Positions 49,301-60,678 of a stretch of DNA of 64,000 bases are shown here, piece after piece. Source of the DNA: Spinacia oleracea. Its lineage: Eukaryota; Streptophyta; Magnoliopsida; Caryophyllales; Amaranthaceae. Within the stretch, counting starts at the first letter, position 1, and each line of letters starts with the position of its first letter. The notes under the pieces were generated by a model. That model ran no database searches. It saw only the letters and a program-made list of their open reading frames with translations, and had not been told where the DNA came from. The DNA is taken from assembly GCF_020520425.1 (NCBI RefSeq), contig NC_079492.1, positions 111,325,157 through 111,389,156 of the forward strand. The letters are read 5' to 3'. The position numbers and the translations under genes were made by a program.

Positions 49301-50872
49301 CACAGGCATTATATAGCAGCATTGCAAGAAGGGCAAGTTCCTAAGAGTTTTAAACAAGCGATGCAGCATGAGGGGTGGCGTCAGGCAATGGCTGCTGAAA
49401 TCGACGCGTTGGAGGAACAGGGGACATGGACGTTGGAAAATTTACCGGAAGGGAAGAAAGCACTGGGGAGTAAATGGGTGTATACTGAGAAGCGTGATGA
49501 GGATGGGAATTTGTTGAGACTGAAGGCTCGATTGGTATGTTTAGGGAATCATCAGGAGGAAGGGTTGGATTATAATGAGACATTTGCTCCCGTCGCGAAG
49601 ATGGCGACAGTTCGAACTTTCCTAGCTGTCGCGGCTGTCAAACAGTGGGACGTGCATCAGATGGACGTCCACAATGCGTTCTTGCACGGTGACTTGGAGG
49701 AAGAGATCTATATGAAGATTCCTCCTGGATTCCAGAAGAATCACTCTGACAAAGTGTGTCGAATGAGAAAGTCGTTGTATGGGTTGAAACAAGCACCTAG
49801 ATGTTGGTTCCAGAAGTTGTCGACGGCATTGACGCACTATGGATTTCGACAGTCGCTGTCCGATTATTCGCTCTTTACTCTGTCTAAAGGTACGTTGCAG
49901 CTGAGTGTGCTCATTTATGTGGACGACATGATTATCGCGGGCAATAACAAGTTTGCGCTTGAGAGTTTTAAGGCATACTTGAAGGAGTGTTTTAAAATGA
50001 AAGACCTCGGGGCTCTGAAGTACTTCCTTGGGTTAGAGGTGGCACGAAGTAGTCAAGGGTTCTATGTATGTCAGAGAAAATATGCCCTCGACATCATCTC
50101 AGAGGCCGGATTGTTGGGAGCAAAGCCTGTGGACTTTCCCATGGAACAGAATCATAGGTTGGCATTGGCAGACGGGCCAGACCTGTCGGACGGTGAGCAG
50201 TATAGGCGTCTGATCGGACGTCTGGTTTATTTGGCTGTCACGCGACCAGACGTTGCCTACTCTGTACACGTCCTATCTCAATTTATGCAAGCACCAAAGG
50301 AGGCACATTGGGAAGCAGCTTTGCGAGTAGTGAGATATTTGAAGAAGTGTCCGGGTCAAGGTATACTACTTCGGTCGGACAGTGCGTTGCAGTTGGAGGG
50401 GTGGTGCGACTCGGATTGGGCAGGGTGTCCAATGACGCGTCGGTCGGTGACTGGATGGTTTGTGTCACTTGGTATGTCGCCAGTTTCTTGGAAGACCAAG
50501 AAACAGCATACTGTTTCTCGGTCGTCTGCTGAGGCAGAATATCGGTCGATGGCAGCTCTGACGTGTGAGTTGAAGTGGTTGAAACAACTACTACGCGACT
50601 TGGGGGTGACACACGACCAAGGCATGAGGATGTATTGCGACAGTCAGTCTGCGTTGCATATTGCACAGAATCCGGTGTTCCATGAAAGGACAAAACACAT
50701 CGAGTCAGATTGTCATTTCATTCGAGATGCAATCAAGGAAGGGATCATCAGTCCGTCGTACGTGTCGACGAAGGTTCAGTTAGCAGATATCTTTACCAAA
50801 GCGTTGGGGAAGGCGCAATTTGAGTTTTTTTTGAACAAGATGGGCATTCGAGATCTACATGCTCCACCTTGA
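46397..50872 (+). CDS. gag-pol: Copia Gag-Pol polyprotein
   Basis: A single open frame of 1491 residues starting 131 bases inside the element. Order: Gag (DYYLGSGDGPG, YDEWAKAVRRS, then a Cys/His-rich knuckle region), aspartic protease (WIVDSGASRHVTGD), integrase (LWHQRMGHPS, LDLWGPYKTP, VDDYSRGVWI, SDNGTEF, QQNGRVERKHQH), a Ser/Thr/Val-rich spacer (about 800-900), reverse transcriptase ([34 protein letters not shown]) and RNase H (CDSDWAGCP, SSAEAEYRS). GC content and codon use are well above those of the surrounding AT-rich DNA, as expected for a recently arrived element. The frame looks whole. Confidence 0.95.
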   Translation: MGNDEEPPQKTIAAAVDLDYYLGSGDGPGIVITPVKLRGASNYDEWAKAVRRSMISKFKFGFLDGSVKEPITDETKMKHWIAVNSMVVSWITNTIDESLRSNLEDFDIAHELWSHLRTRYCVVSGTRVCHIKMALSGCKQGTSEGVMEYYGRLSKVWKEYVQYARVPRCVCAGCTCNIAKQVGEIHDEDRLHYFLIGLDDHYEAIRAQLLARSPLPGLDEAYQTVMNTETMRAKAARGPESVMAFKVETKARSRSGDVSGRFFGHCNREGHEEETCYQLIGFPEWWDEKKRGGRGPGRGGRTSIRGGRVARGAASSTSGVARANAVSNATGGATTTVTSGDGSQGAVTTTNHELVGVTKEQVQQIVDILSRPSNKLQGNLDLRWIVDSGASRHVTGDISILRNIKTSRNQQVVLPDGQPANSNQYGSVVLEDGFVLDNVLFVPKLNCNLISVTQLSDELHCAAQFTNKMCVLQDRSTRMVIGVGDRQEGLYFFRGAPKVRVLAVECVVDLWHQRMGHPSEKVLQLLPHVSHKIRKNKTICDVCPRARQCRESFPVSVSRASRTFELVHLDLWGPYKTPSSCGAKYFFTIVDDYSRGVWIYLLSNKMEVASTFLDFVAMIKCQFNRSLRVVRSDNGTEFNCLQNYFRQHGILFESSCVGTPQQNGRVERKHQHILNVGRALRFQGNLPIKFWGECILAACYLINRTPTPILDNKTPYEMLFGKPPSYVPIRVFGCLCYAYNLRCKGDKFESLSRRCVFLGYPFGRKGWQLYDLETHEFFISRDVKFHEGTFPFVDESDVLPLVHDGHGGLDHWSLDESGTTGPETVSSPAGDTAGVSPPTGDTEGVLSHPGADEGVSLTSGDDRGVSSPVREEQQHETPSRVDSDVVSSQTGVEETTGSDESETRQCVEDTELGRGKRAKFPSTNLKDCVIHTIREKYSTSDKTPTTSSLSGTPYPITYFVNYERFSSKHRHYIAALQEGQVPKSFKQAMQHEGWRQAMAAEIDALEEQGTWTLENLPEGKKALGSKWVYTEKRDEDGNLLRLKARLVCLGNHQEEGLDYNETFAPVAKMATVRTFLAVAAVKQWDVHQMDVHNAFLHGDLEEEIYMKIPPGFQKNHSDKVCRMRKSLYGLKQAPRCWFQKLSTALTHYGFRQSLSDYSLFTLSKGTLQLSVLIYVDDMIIAGNNKFALESFKAYLKECFKMKDLGALKYFLGLEVARSSQGFYVCQRKYALDIISEAGLLGAKPVDFPMEQNHRLALADGPDLSDGEQYRRLIGRLVYLAVTRPDVAYSVHVLSQFMQAPKEAHWEAALRVVRYLKKCPGQGILLRSDSALQLEGWCDSDWAGCPMTRRSVTGWFVSLGMSPVSWKTKKQHTVSRSSAEAEYRSMAALTCELKWLKQLLRDLGVTHDQGMRMYCDSQSALHIAQNPVFHERTKHIESDCHFIRDAIKEGIISPSYVSTKVQLADIFTKALGKAQFEFFLNKMGIRDLHAPP

Positions 50873-50879
50873 GGGGGGA

Positions 50880-51041
50880 TGTTAAGATATGTTAAGATAT
50901 TAGATATTATTCTGTGAATATTCTGTAGAGTCCTAACTATGGTAAGTTACCTAATGTGTACCTAGGGTTTAGGTAACTGAGTTGTACTATATATACGTGT
51001 GTTATTAATGAGAATGATACGAGATTGCACAATATTTGACA
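50880..51041 (+). repeat. 3' LTR of the compact Copia
   Basis: Same length as the 5' LTR and, read side by side, the same sequence. Followed by GTATA. Confidence 0.95.
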
Positions 51042-51570
51042 GTATAGCATTGCTGTTTATATAGGGAAATCATACTATCATTTGATAAAAAGAAATAGTT
51101 GTTGGATACTTGGATTGTAGGATGGGTTCAGCAGTTGGCAATGCAGACTTGTAACATAATCTATACCAAGTATAACCTTTCTTTTAAGTTCCAAGGTGTT
51201 CCCTGTTGGTTTTCTCATATATCTCGAGCATCAGCTGCTGTTACTTGACCACGGTGTTGAAGAAGCTAATACTGGTTTCAATGAAAAGTTTATCAATTAC
51301 TTGCTACGAGATTACTTAGGGTGAGTTTATCCCCAGACTCACTTTCAATTTTCAGACTCTGCCACATCAGTTTTCCACTAACTTTTTTATTATTCGGACT
51401 AACATAATACTCTCCCTATTTTTACACATTATCCCCAAACTCACCTCAGACTCACCTAACTCCTAAAATAATACTTTATGTATATATATTTTTTTTGGGT
51501 ACATTTTCTAAATTATATTGAAATTATGTTTTCTTATATACAACAAATGAACAAAGTATATAGGATGTCG

Positions 51571-51881
51571 TAGTGCTGATCATCATGGGTCCGGCCCGCT
51601 GGCCCGACCTAAAAATTAGCAGGTTTTGGGCAGATTATTCCGGCCCAAATTTTGGGCCCGATCCGAACTTTTAAAAAAATTGCGGGCTTTGGGCAATGCA
51701 AAACAACATTTTTAGTTATAAATTTGGCCTGGCCCGAAAATGGCCCAAAAAGCTCGCTAATTTTGGCCCGAAATAGCCGGTTTTGGGCACACAAAATTGG
51801 CCCGAACATTGGCCCGGCCCGGCCCGACATTATGGGTAGATTTTTATACTCTCTGCCCGACCCAGCTTTTGATCGGGTCTA
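51571..51881. mobile_element. Nested hAT-type MITE, GGCCCG-rich
   Basis: Flanked by GGATGTCG at 51563-51570 and 51882-51889, an 8-bp duplication typical of hAT. Ends are imperfect inverted repeats of form TAGnnCnGATCA. The interior is rich in GGCCCG and GGCCCAAA words. It is 311 bp and non-coding. Confidence 0.75.
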
Positions 51882-52039
51882 GGATGTCGGAAGTGGATTC
51901 AACACTAATTAACGGGTGTAATGAAAGGATGATCGATATTTTGACTAGTATGAATAGATTGAGAATTTGACGTTTGGATAAATTGGGTTAAATTTTCCAC
52001 TTGCTCATTTCTTATATTCTGGGATTTAATTTTTTTTTT

Positions 52040-52225
52040 TTGAATAAAAATATAATTAGTTTTTTTTGGGTGAAATAAGATAAATTAAATTTGAAGCAAA
52101 AATGAATAAAAATATAATTAGTTTTTATTTTTTGGGTGAAATCAGATAAATGAAGTTTGAAGTAAAAGTGAATAAAAATATAATTAGTTTTTATTTTTAG
52201 GGTGAAATAAGATAAATTAAGTTTG
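52040..52225. repeat. About 65-bp tandem repeat, three copies, inside the Harbinger MITE
   Basis: AATAAAAATATAATTAGTTT followed by GGGTGAAAT and AGATAAAT is repeated three times with small differences in T-run length. Confidence 0.9.
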
Positions 52226-52751
52226 ATGATTTGGCATGATTTGATTGGGGGAGAAAAAAGTGGAGTCTTGAGTAAGTCTTGGATTTTCAAACTCACTTCA
52301 AGACTTGGAGTAAACTTTTACCACATTATCCCAAGACTTAAACTCGAGACTCACCTTAAGACTCCCTTCAAGACTAGGGATAAACTCACCCTTATGAGTA
52401 TATATGATGATAATAAAAATGAAGGATTACCACTTAAATAAGTTCATCTGTTCATTACCATTTCCTTCTTACTAAATTCGATAATACATTTTTATTTAAA
52501 TCGTTAAGAAAAACGAAAGTGCTATGAATTTTATGTGTATGCCCATTATACCCCTAGTATATTTCCATAATATTCTAGATCTTAGGGTTTATTATTGTGC
52601 CACGCTATTCGACGCCCGCTTTTACGTACGTCGCCCGTTTTATTTATGGTGAAAACCCGATATTACCCTTATAAATTCACCCCACCCCAACTCATACATC
52701 ACTTTCTCTCTCTACATAATATCCCCACCCCCTTCCCACCGGGGCCACCAC

Positions 52752-52826
52752 CGCATCCACGACCCACCCACCACCACTGTCATCCACGACCCACCCACCA
52801 CCACCGTCATCCACGACCCACCCACC
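52752..52826 (+). repeat. 26-bp minisatellite upstream of a split start codon
   Basis: CATCCACGACCCACCCACCA with CCAC(T/C)GT occurs three times directly before the ATG at 52827. It would sit in the 5' leader of the interrupted gene. Confidence 0.85.
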
Positions 52827-52840
52827 ATGAACGAGTTAGA

Positions 52841-53560
52841 CACTACTAGAAAAATCGGATACAGGGGCAAGTCATAATTGCCTCTAAAAATGGGGATTTA
52901 GCCTCTAATGAGTTTTTGAAGCAAAAAAGTGGATGCCTCTAATAAGTCCGTCGCTAATTACTGGTTGCCTCTAAAGGCCCCTTTTCGAGGCAACATAATG
53001 TGTTGCCTCTAAAATCCCATACATTTAGAGGCAACCATATATCCTTGCCTCTAAATATAATTAGAGGCAACCACATACTATTGCCCCAAAATATAATTAG
53101 AGGCATCCATTTATACTTGCCTCAAAATATAATTAGAGGCAATCATATATCTTTGCCTCAAAATATAATTAGAGGCAACCACATATTATTGCCTCGAAAT
53201 ATAATTAGAGGCATCCGTATATTCTTGTCCCAAAATATAATTAGAGGCTAACATATATTCTTGCATCAAAATATATTTAGAGGCAATATTAAAAGTTGAT
53301 TCTAAAGACACTATATATTTAGGGGCAGCCATATAATTTTGCCTCAAAATATAATAAGAGACAAAATAAAAAGTCGGGGGCAATCATATGGTTTTGCCTC
53401 GAAATATAAATAGAGGCCGTATAAACAGTTGTTTCTAAAACGACGTATATTTTGGGGCAACCATTTAATGCCTCTATATATAATTAGAGTCAATATCTTA
53501 TTTTTAAATAATGATATTTAGATGCAATCTGATATTGTCATAAAAGGTGTTTAAAGGCAC
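52841..53560 (+). repeat. Left subterminal repeat array of the CACTA
   Basis: About a dozen units of roughly 45 bases built on AAATATAATTAGAGGCAACC, then ATAT and TTGCCTC, from about 52985 to 53500. The word TTGCCTC and its complement GAGGCAA alternate, so each pair can form a small hairpin. Such arrays bind transposase in CACTA elements. Confidence 0.85.
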
Positions 53561-56030
53561 CGAAAATAAAGCTAGCATATTTATTTCATACATTTGTATG
53601 CACTGTTACCTATAAGAAATAATCTTGCTTCAAATTACACAATTTTACTTCATACATTTCCAAGTACGATAACCTATAAGAAGTAATCATGATCGAATAG
53701 TAAAAGTAAAAAAAAGTATTTCATGAAAATCAATATTGGTATTATTAACTCCAAAAAAAATGTATCTACAAATAATTTAAGTCATTACATAATTAGTACC
53801 TCTCAAAAATCTCATTGTCGAACGACATGACTTTACATCAAAATAAGTAAATGACGAATTATTAAGATGAGAAAAAAAATTATCATTTAAAAATATAAAT
53901 ATAAAAATACGATGTTATTCTCTTTATGCGCTTCTAATTATCTTCCTGCACCACTCAAAAATTTTCAGGTATCTGCAAAAAGAGGGAGGAAGAACAGAAG
54001 ATTCACAATTGAGAAAGAATAACAGGAAAGTAAGGAATTGAGATAAGAGAATACCAATCTGATTTCATATATGCTTCTATCTTTGTGGCGCATTCAACTC
54101 CAACCAACATCAATCAGCCATAATTACTCACAAGGAAAAGAACTAATCATCCATACTCAATCAAATACTCTGCAATCCCCGAACCCACCCATTTACATAG
54201 ATAATTAAAATAAAAGATAATTAAATAATCAATGCAGAATGAACTCAATTAATAAAATTTAAAGGAAATGAACTAACGCAAGGTTGCATCTTCTATTCCT
54301 TGAAGTGTTGAGTTAGTTACGACAGGTCTGTTTAGTTTGCTCATATCAGTGGTGGTATGATTCATGTCAGGCAGGGTTTTCCTAGTTCATTTCTAGTAGT
54401 TGTTGAGGGTTTGTACTTACGTGGTCTGCTTTATTGTGGTCTGCAGTCTGTGAAGCAGTTGGATTGGTGGTTTAAATGATGGATGCTTTTATAGTCAGTG
54501 GTAGGATATGCTCATTTTGGCTCCACTATCTGCTTCACCAGAAGCTTATTTGTGTAAGTAATACTTGAACTAAGGGCCTGCAACTCTTGCTTAATTACTC
54601 GAAGTTTCTATACTCATTTATCACTTTTGACCATTTAATTGTATATCTACTTCTGCAACTTTTTATTTACTACTAAGTTCGATTAATTTACTTACTTCAG
54701 TTATGTTACTAAAAAAACTAGTTAGCTTTCCTACCATCTTCATGAGGCTAAGGATTAATATAGGCTCCTAAGTTGACATATTAACACACTCAAAGACCTA
54801 AACACTCTAAATATCGCACACCAGAATACCTAATGCTACAGCTAGTGAGCTACCCAAAGCTACTACTTAGACGAACTGAAACCACTACTAGGAATCCAGG
54901 CTAAACCAAATCTGCATTAGTACCCACTCCCCCTCCCTGCAGCAACCACACTCCTGAGAATAGTCAATATAATGCAGCTGCTAATCAGTCAATGCAGGTC
55001 AACACTGAAGCAAGATTGCATCAACAAAATCTCAGAACCACCTAGCTGATCCATGATTTCAAAACAACCACAAGACCAGCAGTGCAGGAATAAATAATTT
55101 TGACTCCAGAATACTGCAGGATCACAAACAAGACACTCCCCAACTGCCTGCACCAAAAACTATCAGAACCCATGTCACTCTCAAATTGTGCCTAACAACA
55201 AGCCATGAAGTACACAACTAATAATGAAATCATGGGAAGCCTTCTGACACTAAGCAAAGACAACTCATCAATCAGAAGTAAAACAAAAGTTGGATACGGG
55301 CAACACACTATCTCCTATCCTTTATTGCTTAAGTTATCAAATTCTGAAACCATTCAAGCAATCATTAATATGTATAAGACATTTAGGCAGAATTTAGATG
55401 CACTGGTCAAAAAATAGTAGAGCTTGTTAGGAGTTTTCTCAGTGATGAAATTGCCAACATAAAGGAGTTATAACTTACCGAGTCAGCCACAAGTCACCTT
55501 GCCCTTGACTTGCGAAACTATGCCGCCCTTTCTAACTAATAATCGTAATGGATGTTACATTGATGATGCCATACACGCGCTGTACAATGTCTGGCTTTAC
55601 TTGAGCGAAGTAGTTCAGCCTGCAGTGGTTAGGAATCTGTATAGTTAACAACTGGCACAAGAGATGGTCAAGCCTAGACTTTGTGGCCCAGTAACCTACT
55701 ATAGGAGTTAGCACTAATGAATCCATAACACCTTTTACTAGAAAACTACATCCCTTCAAACAAATCATGATCGTAATTTAACATCATACTACACTCTCTT
55801 TAATTGCATTGGTTCTACAACAGAGTTCAAAATTCAAGCATCCAGAGATGAAATTCTTTAAACTAACAAGAAAGTTAGAAGAATCAATTACCAGCAAAGA
55901 GTCAGACAATCTATTGAATTTATAAAGAATAGACTAGCCAATAAAGCTGGAGATATTCAAAGTGGCATTTCATCAAATATGTAGTAGGCATTCAAAGGGA
56001 GTATACAATTTATATAGCAAATATATAAAG
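53561..56030. other. CACTA interior, no gene recognised
   Basis: AT-rich sequence with scattered short frames, none longer than about 80 codons. Bases 54280-54700 and 55430-55800 are less AT-rich and look like intron or gene-remnant DNA, but I cannot identify an exon. Confidence 0.4.
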
Positions 56031-56034
56031 GAGG

Positions 56035-56652
56035 CATATTTGCTGAAATATTAGAGCGCCACCTAGGATTACTAATGGTTTCGGCCAATGAAAAATATGA
56101 TTTCTAATTTATTTTTGAATTGAAAAAATCAATTGCCACATAGATAATTAATTAGGTGCCACGTAGATATTTTAATTAATTAATTGTTAATATATACAAC
56201 TCCATCTAAAATCAAACACTCTAAAAATTAAAAAATAAATCTAAAATAAAATTCATCCAAAATCAAATACTAATCTAAAATAAAATAAAATAAAATTCAA
56301 TTTAAAATCAAACATTAATCCAATATTAGAGCGCCACGTAGGAAATATAATGGTTTCCGCCGATGAAAATAAGATTTCAAAATTAATTTTGAATTAAAAA
56401 AGTCGAGTGCCACGTAGATAAATAATTAAGTATCACGTAGAAATTTTTATTAATTAATTATTCATATTACGTATATACAATTTCATCAAAAAATAAACAC
56501 TTCCATAATTAAAAAAATCTAAAATGAAATTCAATGAAAAATAAAAAAACTAATCTAATATAATATATATAAATTGGTATATATATATATAGGAGTTTTA
56601 TTTAAACATAAAAATTTAATAGAATCCGTGCATCGCACGGGCTAAAATCTAG
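56035..56652 (+). mobile_element. Helitron-type element, 3' end clear, 5' end uncertain
   Basis: Ends in the hairpin CCGTGCATCGCACGG (56626-56640), then GCTAAAAT and CTAG at 56649-56652 followed by T: the canonical Helitron 3' end. The 5' end is uncertain, perhaps near 56035. Inside, ATTAGAGCGCCAC(C/G)TAGGA starts two diverged direct copies, at about 56051 and 56328, so one element may be stacked on a relative. Non-coding. Confidence 0.6.
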
Positions 56653-57072
56653 TTATAATAATAACAAGCTCATATTCAAGACTATAAGATCAAAATTTCT
56701 CTCTCCTCTGTCCTTCTTTTTTATGTCCCTTCTTAAAAAAAAATTCTCCTCTTGACATCAAAATTTTCGCAGAAAAATTATAACTTTATTATTCCCAATT
56801 GATCTTTACATTTTTACGATCTTCGTTTATATAAAATCAAATTATTACCCCTTCTATTTTAAAATCCTCACCCTCAAAAATCAAGCACTTTTTAGAAAAG
56901 TGGAGAATTACGAGGTTATTGTTGCTTCATGTTTTGAAAATTGAGAAAAAAATGAAGGGTGAGTTCAGGGCATTTGGAGACGAAGAGGGTTTGAATTTTA
57001 TGCGATTAGATAATCTCTGAAGTGATGTGGCACGAAAATAGCCGTGAATGAACAAAAGCCTAATATAAATAA

Positions 57073-57547
57073 CTAGATTAGGTCCCGTGCACGCACGGTT
57101 ATTTTAAAATTATTAATTGACCATCTTTTTTAACTGAAATATTTATTCCTTAAATCTATTGTGTAATTAATAAATTTCGAACGTACTCATTTTATCATAT
57201 AATATACTATTTTCTCTCTATTATATATTATATATTTTATATGATTGTTTGACCAAATTAATATTTGATATGCTTAATATGAACAAAATATTGAGTAAGA
57301 ATATTTTCTATTATTGATATGACGACCAGACTAAATTAATATTACCAAAATTGTTTAATAATGTCATATAAATATTGAATAATCCTACAATATTTTCTAT
57401 TTATAAACATTTATACAAAAGGAGAGAAAATAAAAATAGAATAAAGTAGATATATTTTCTTTTAGGATAGGGTTTTTGGCGGGAAAAAATCGCACCAGGA
57501 ATTGACACGTGTCATTCCTGGTGTCTCTTTTAGTATATAGTAATAGA
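57073..57547 (-). mobile_element. Short Helitron (475 bp), both ends visible
   Basis: On the minus strand it starts TCTATTACTATATACTAAAA at 57547 and ends with the GC hairpin CCGTGCGTGCACGG, then CTAG at 57073. It sits between A and T, as Helitrons do. Near the 5' end a long palindrome, CACCAGGAATGACACGTGTC and its inverse, is seen (about 57493-57524). Non-coding and non-autonomous. Confidence 0.8.
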
Positions 57548-58287
57548 TGTTATAAAACTGTTCAATTTGCAAAACTGAAGGTGATTCAGACCTGCAGAGG
57601 CTGTAAATTTGTTTACATATATACTTTAAAGAAAAAATGTATCTTACTTTTAATCTTCACTAATGTTTTGAAAGATATTATTAACTAGTTGAATTGCTAT
57701 TTGGTTTACAGTGTTGAAGTACTTACAAACATAGGTATAGAGAATGCAATATGTGGCTGCCATGACGAGGAATTTCATAGAAGTTAAAAAGGCTGTAAAT
57801 TTCCTACATGATACAATGTATGAGTGATTAGAGTATACTGTAATCATTTTACAAAATTATGAGTGTAACAACTCTTCAAGTTTACAAATGGTTCTTAGAA
57901 TAGCTTGTGGTTAGCTTACCAAATATTGAAAAAAATAAGCACAAAACCAATAGAAATCTAGATAACTCTTCTACTTCCACTCCCTGTGGCACTGCAGCTC
58001 CTTACACCTGTATATTCCTCGTCATAGAGGTATTAGGCGATTCCCTAATTTGAAAATTTTCCAAGACAAGGGCCATCTTATTTAGGAACTTGAAATATGA
58101 TGCGCGACAATCTGAGGTTGAGCGGTTTTTAAAACATAAGGGACCGTCAAAAGGGACGGTCAACGTATGACTGATTGTTTTCACGTCTTTAATTTTTTCT
58201 ACCTTGGCGAACCATGTCAAACCAAGACCGATCAATATCCGAACGAAACAAACAATAGTTGTTGTTACTAAATTCAACCGTCATTAT

Positions 58288-58816
58288 TATACCTGTCAAA
58301 TGGGTCGGTGGGGTCGGGTTGTAAAATAATATTTTCGGGTTTGAGTTATATCGGGTCGGTCACTTTCCGGGTTTACAAATGCTTGTTCAAGACCCAGAAC
58401 TTTTGGGTCCGGGTCGACCCAACGAGTTGAGAGATTTTGAAATGCTCATTATATTTTCATTAACGTAGGTGATTAATATACAAAATATGGGCACAAATTA
58501 ACAAATTTTCCTACACAAGTTTATAGTTAGTCAAATTCAACCATAAAATGTCGTATAATTCAAATTAAAATCATATCACACAGAACAATAGTAAAAACAA
58601 CATGTTTATTTTGCTTAAATTTTCTCAAAATCTCATTTATACTATAAATATAATGATTTTCAATCGGTCGGGTCCAAAATGGGTTCGGTCGGGTTTTGAC
58701 CCATTATTTTTCGGGTTGCTCAGATTCGGATAAAATCGGGTTACGATCACAAAAACTTATTCATGATCCATTATTTTTGGGTCGGGTACGGGTTGGGTCG
58801 ATTTTTGACATGTTTA
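58288..58816. mobile_element. hAT-type MITE, GGGTCGGGTT-rich
   Basis: Flanked by GTCATTAT at 58280-58287 and 58817-58824 (8 bp). Ends TATACCTGTCAAA and, inverted, TAAACATGTCAAA. Its interior carries GGGTCGGGTT-like words at both sides in inverted orientation. It is 529 bp and has no coding capacity. Confidence 0.8.
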
Positions 58817-58899
58817 GTCATTATACATTCCAACAAAAAAAATAGGTTAAAATTAAAATAAAATAAATTTGTTGTTATTATTTCTACAAGAGACGCGGG

Positions 58900-59160
58900 A
58901 TTAGAGCGCGGGCATAAAATTCCCAAAAGAATTCAAAGGAACCTCTTTAGCTATTCAGCGCTCTTCCTCTACTCCTTCCTAAACCCTTAATCCAAGATAT
59001 TTCCCCAACATTTCACCAAAGTGGGAGTTAAAACACTATTGAGCGCCAGAAATTTCAGGTCACCGCGCCTCTCCCTCAATTCCTACTCTCTTGTGAACTG
59101 TCCTGCCCTATTGAAGAAGATCAATCGGTAATTTTATTAGCGGCAAGTCTCTGATGAGGT
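58900..59160 (+). pseudogene. Captured promoter and leader-like segment
   Basis: CTCTTCCTCTACTCCTTCC and CGCCTCTCCCTCAATTCC look like a plant 5' leader, and GATGAGGTATTTC at about 59155-59163 is a good donor. A T-rich, intron-like stretch follows to about 60240. No start codon leads to a long frame. I infer that the 5' end of a host gene was captured by the CACTA. Confidence 0.35.
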
Positions 59161-60655
59161 ATTTCTTCTTTTATCATTGAATACTTTATCTAATTTTCCG
59201 CTTTTCTCAAATTCGTTTCGGACCATGAATTTCTAGGGTTTAAATACGCTGATTATAGTTTGATTAGTCTTCTGTGTTTGAATTTGATTCTTATTTGTGA
59301 GGAAATACGTTTTCTGCTTTATTGTCATGATTTCTGGTTTTAATTTTGTGTATGTAAAAATTATAATGAGTTTTTATATATACTGGGTTGTTATCGGGGC
59401 CTCGAGCAGGTGAGTCGATTTCCAACTTTGAAGTTTGATTTTTGTTATTGATTGAATAAGATCTACTGTATTATCGATCTTTGAGCAAATTGAAGTTGTT
59501 GATTTTTTTTCTTCTGAAAATGCAAAGGTTCATGTTTCAATTGTTTCTAGTTTTTGTTAATTTTGAAGGTTTAGTTAGAATCTGAAGCAATTTATTGATT
59601 TGACCGACTTGAATTTCAAACTTTAGGTTTTTGCTTAAATTTACATTTAGAATGCTATCAGAAATACAACAAAGTTCACCAATTCTGAAGGTTCTACTGG
59701 TATCTATTGCAATTAACAGAACTACTCGACTTTGAATTTCAGTTATTTAGGGTTTTGCTTATCAATTCATGAATTACAACTGTGTTGGAAATGACGATGA
59801 AATCCGTTATAAGTTCATTACAGTTGAAGGTTCAACTAGGTTTTGAAGCTATTTACTGATTTATTCAATTTGAATGTCAAACTATATGATCAGAGTTGAC
59901 CATAGTTGAATTTCTGCTATTTGTTGTATTTGTTTCGCTTGTGTATATCATTATCTCATCTGAAAAATTATGGCAGGTGAATTCATTTAGACTACACTTT
60001 AAAAATGAAAATATTGATGGTATAAAGATCATGGATCCATGCGTGGTATAGCATCCTGCATATTATCAAGTATAGCTCAATCTAATCACTGACACAGTTA
60101 AAACAATTCTACATATTATCAAGTGTTGTCATAGAGGTTAAATTGCCTCGGTGACCCTTGAGCCTTTTTATACATTGCCTGAAAGTTATGTTGTTTATGT
60201 AAAATTATGTCTGATTTGAGCCTTTGGATGTCACAAATAAAATTATTTCCAGAACATGTATTGCAGCAAGGTAAGACTCTTTCATTCTAACAATTGGGCA
60301 AGAAGAAATTATCAAACTCTTCACTACTACTTGTTGTTAAGGTGCTAGAAACACTTGGAATGGTTGACTTGACTTGAAGGCTGAAACGATTACATTGACT
60401 TGAAGGCCGCAACTGCTGCTGGTCTAATAGTTGTAGAGGTATTGCTGACATTGCTTCTTGTTATTCTGATCAGTTTGGTTTTAGGAAAGTTTAGAGTTTT
60501 TGAGTTAGCTAGAGGACTGTGGTGCATGACATTATCAAATCGCGTAAGCACATTGATGAGCTTTCCGCTATCCATTTGAACCTACAAATAAGCGAGTGCA
60601 TCTTATTTTTTGTGTTGCGTTTTTGTTTATTAAGCAACCTACCACTTTCTTCCTG
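59161..60655. other. Intron-like DNA inside the CACTA
   Basis: T-rich sequence without long frames. A stretch at about 60400-60480 reads GLIVVEVLLTLLLVILISLV on +, a possible membrane segment, but its borders and family are unclear. Confidence 0.3.
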
Positions 60656-60678
60656 ATTTGATTTTTGTATGGCTGTAG

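Larger units (their letters stand above)
46104..51041 (+). mobile_element. Compact Copia LTR retrotransposon; looks whole, young
   Basis: Two 162-bp LTRs (46104-46265 and 50880-51041) look identical. They are flanked by the 5-bp duplication GTATA at 46099-46103 and 51042-51046. The primer binding site TGGTATCAAGAGCC starts at 46266 and a GGGGGGA purine tract precedes the 3' LTR. One long ORF fills the interior. Total 4938 bp. Short LTRs and the Gag knuckle ending CYQLIGFPEWW suggest the Ale/Retrofit group. No breaks are seen and identical LTRs imply a very recent insertion. Confidence 0.95.
51319..52391. mobile_element. PIF/Harbinger-type non-autonomous element (MITE)
   Basis: Ends GGGTGAGTTTATCCC at 51319 and its near-perfect inverse GGGATAAACTCACCC ending at 52391, flanked by the 3-bp duplication TTA (51316-51318, 52392-52394). 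A TTA duplication with GGG-type ends is the PIF/Harbinger signature. Subterminal words CAGACTCAC and CAAGACT recur. No coding region is present. A second MITE is nested inside at 51571-51881. Confidence 0.85.
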
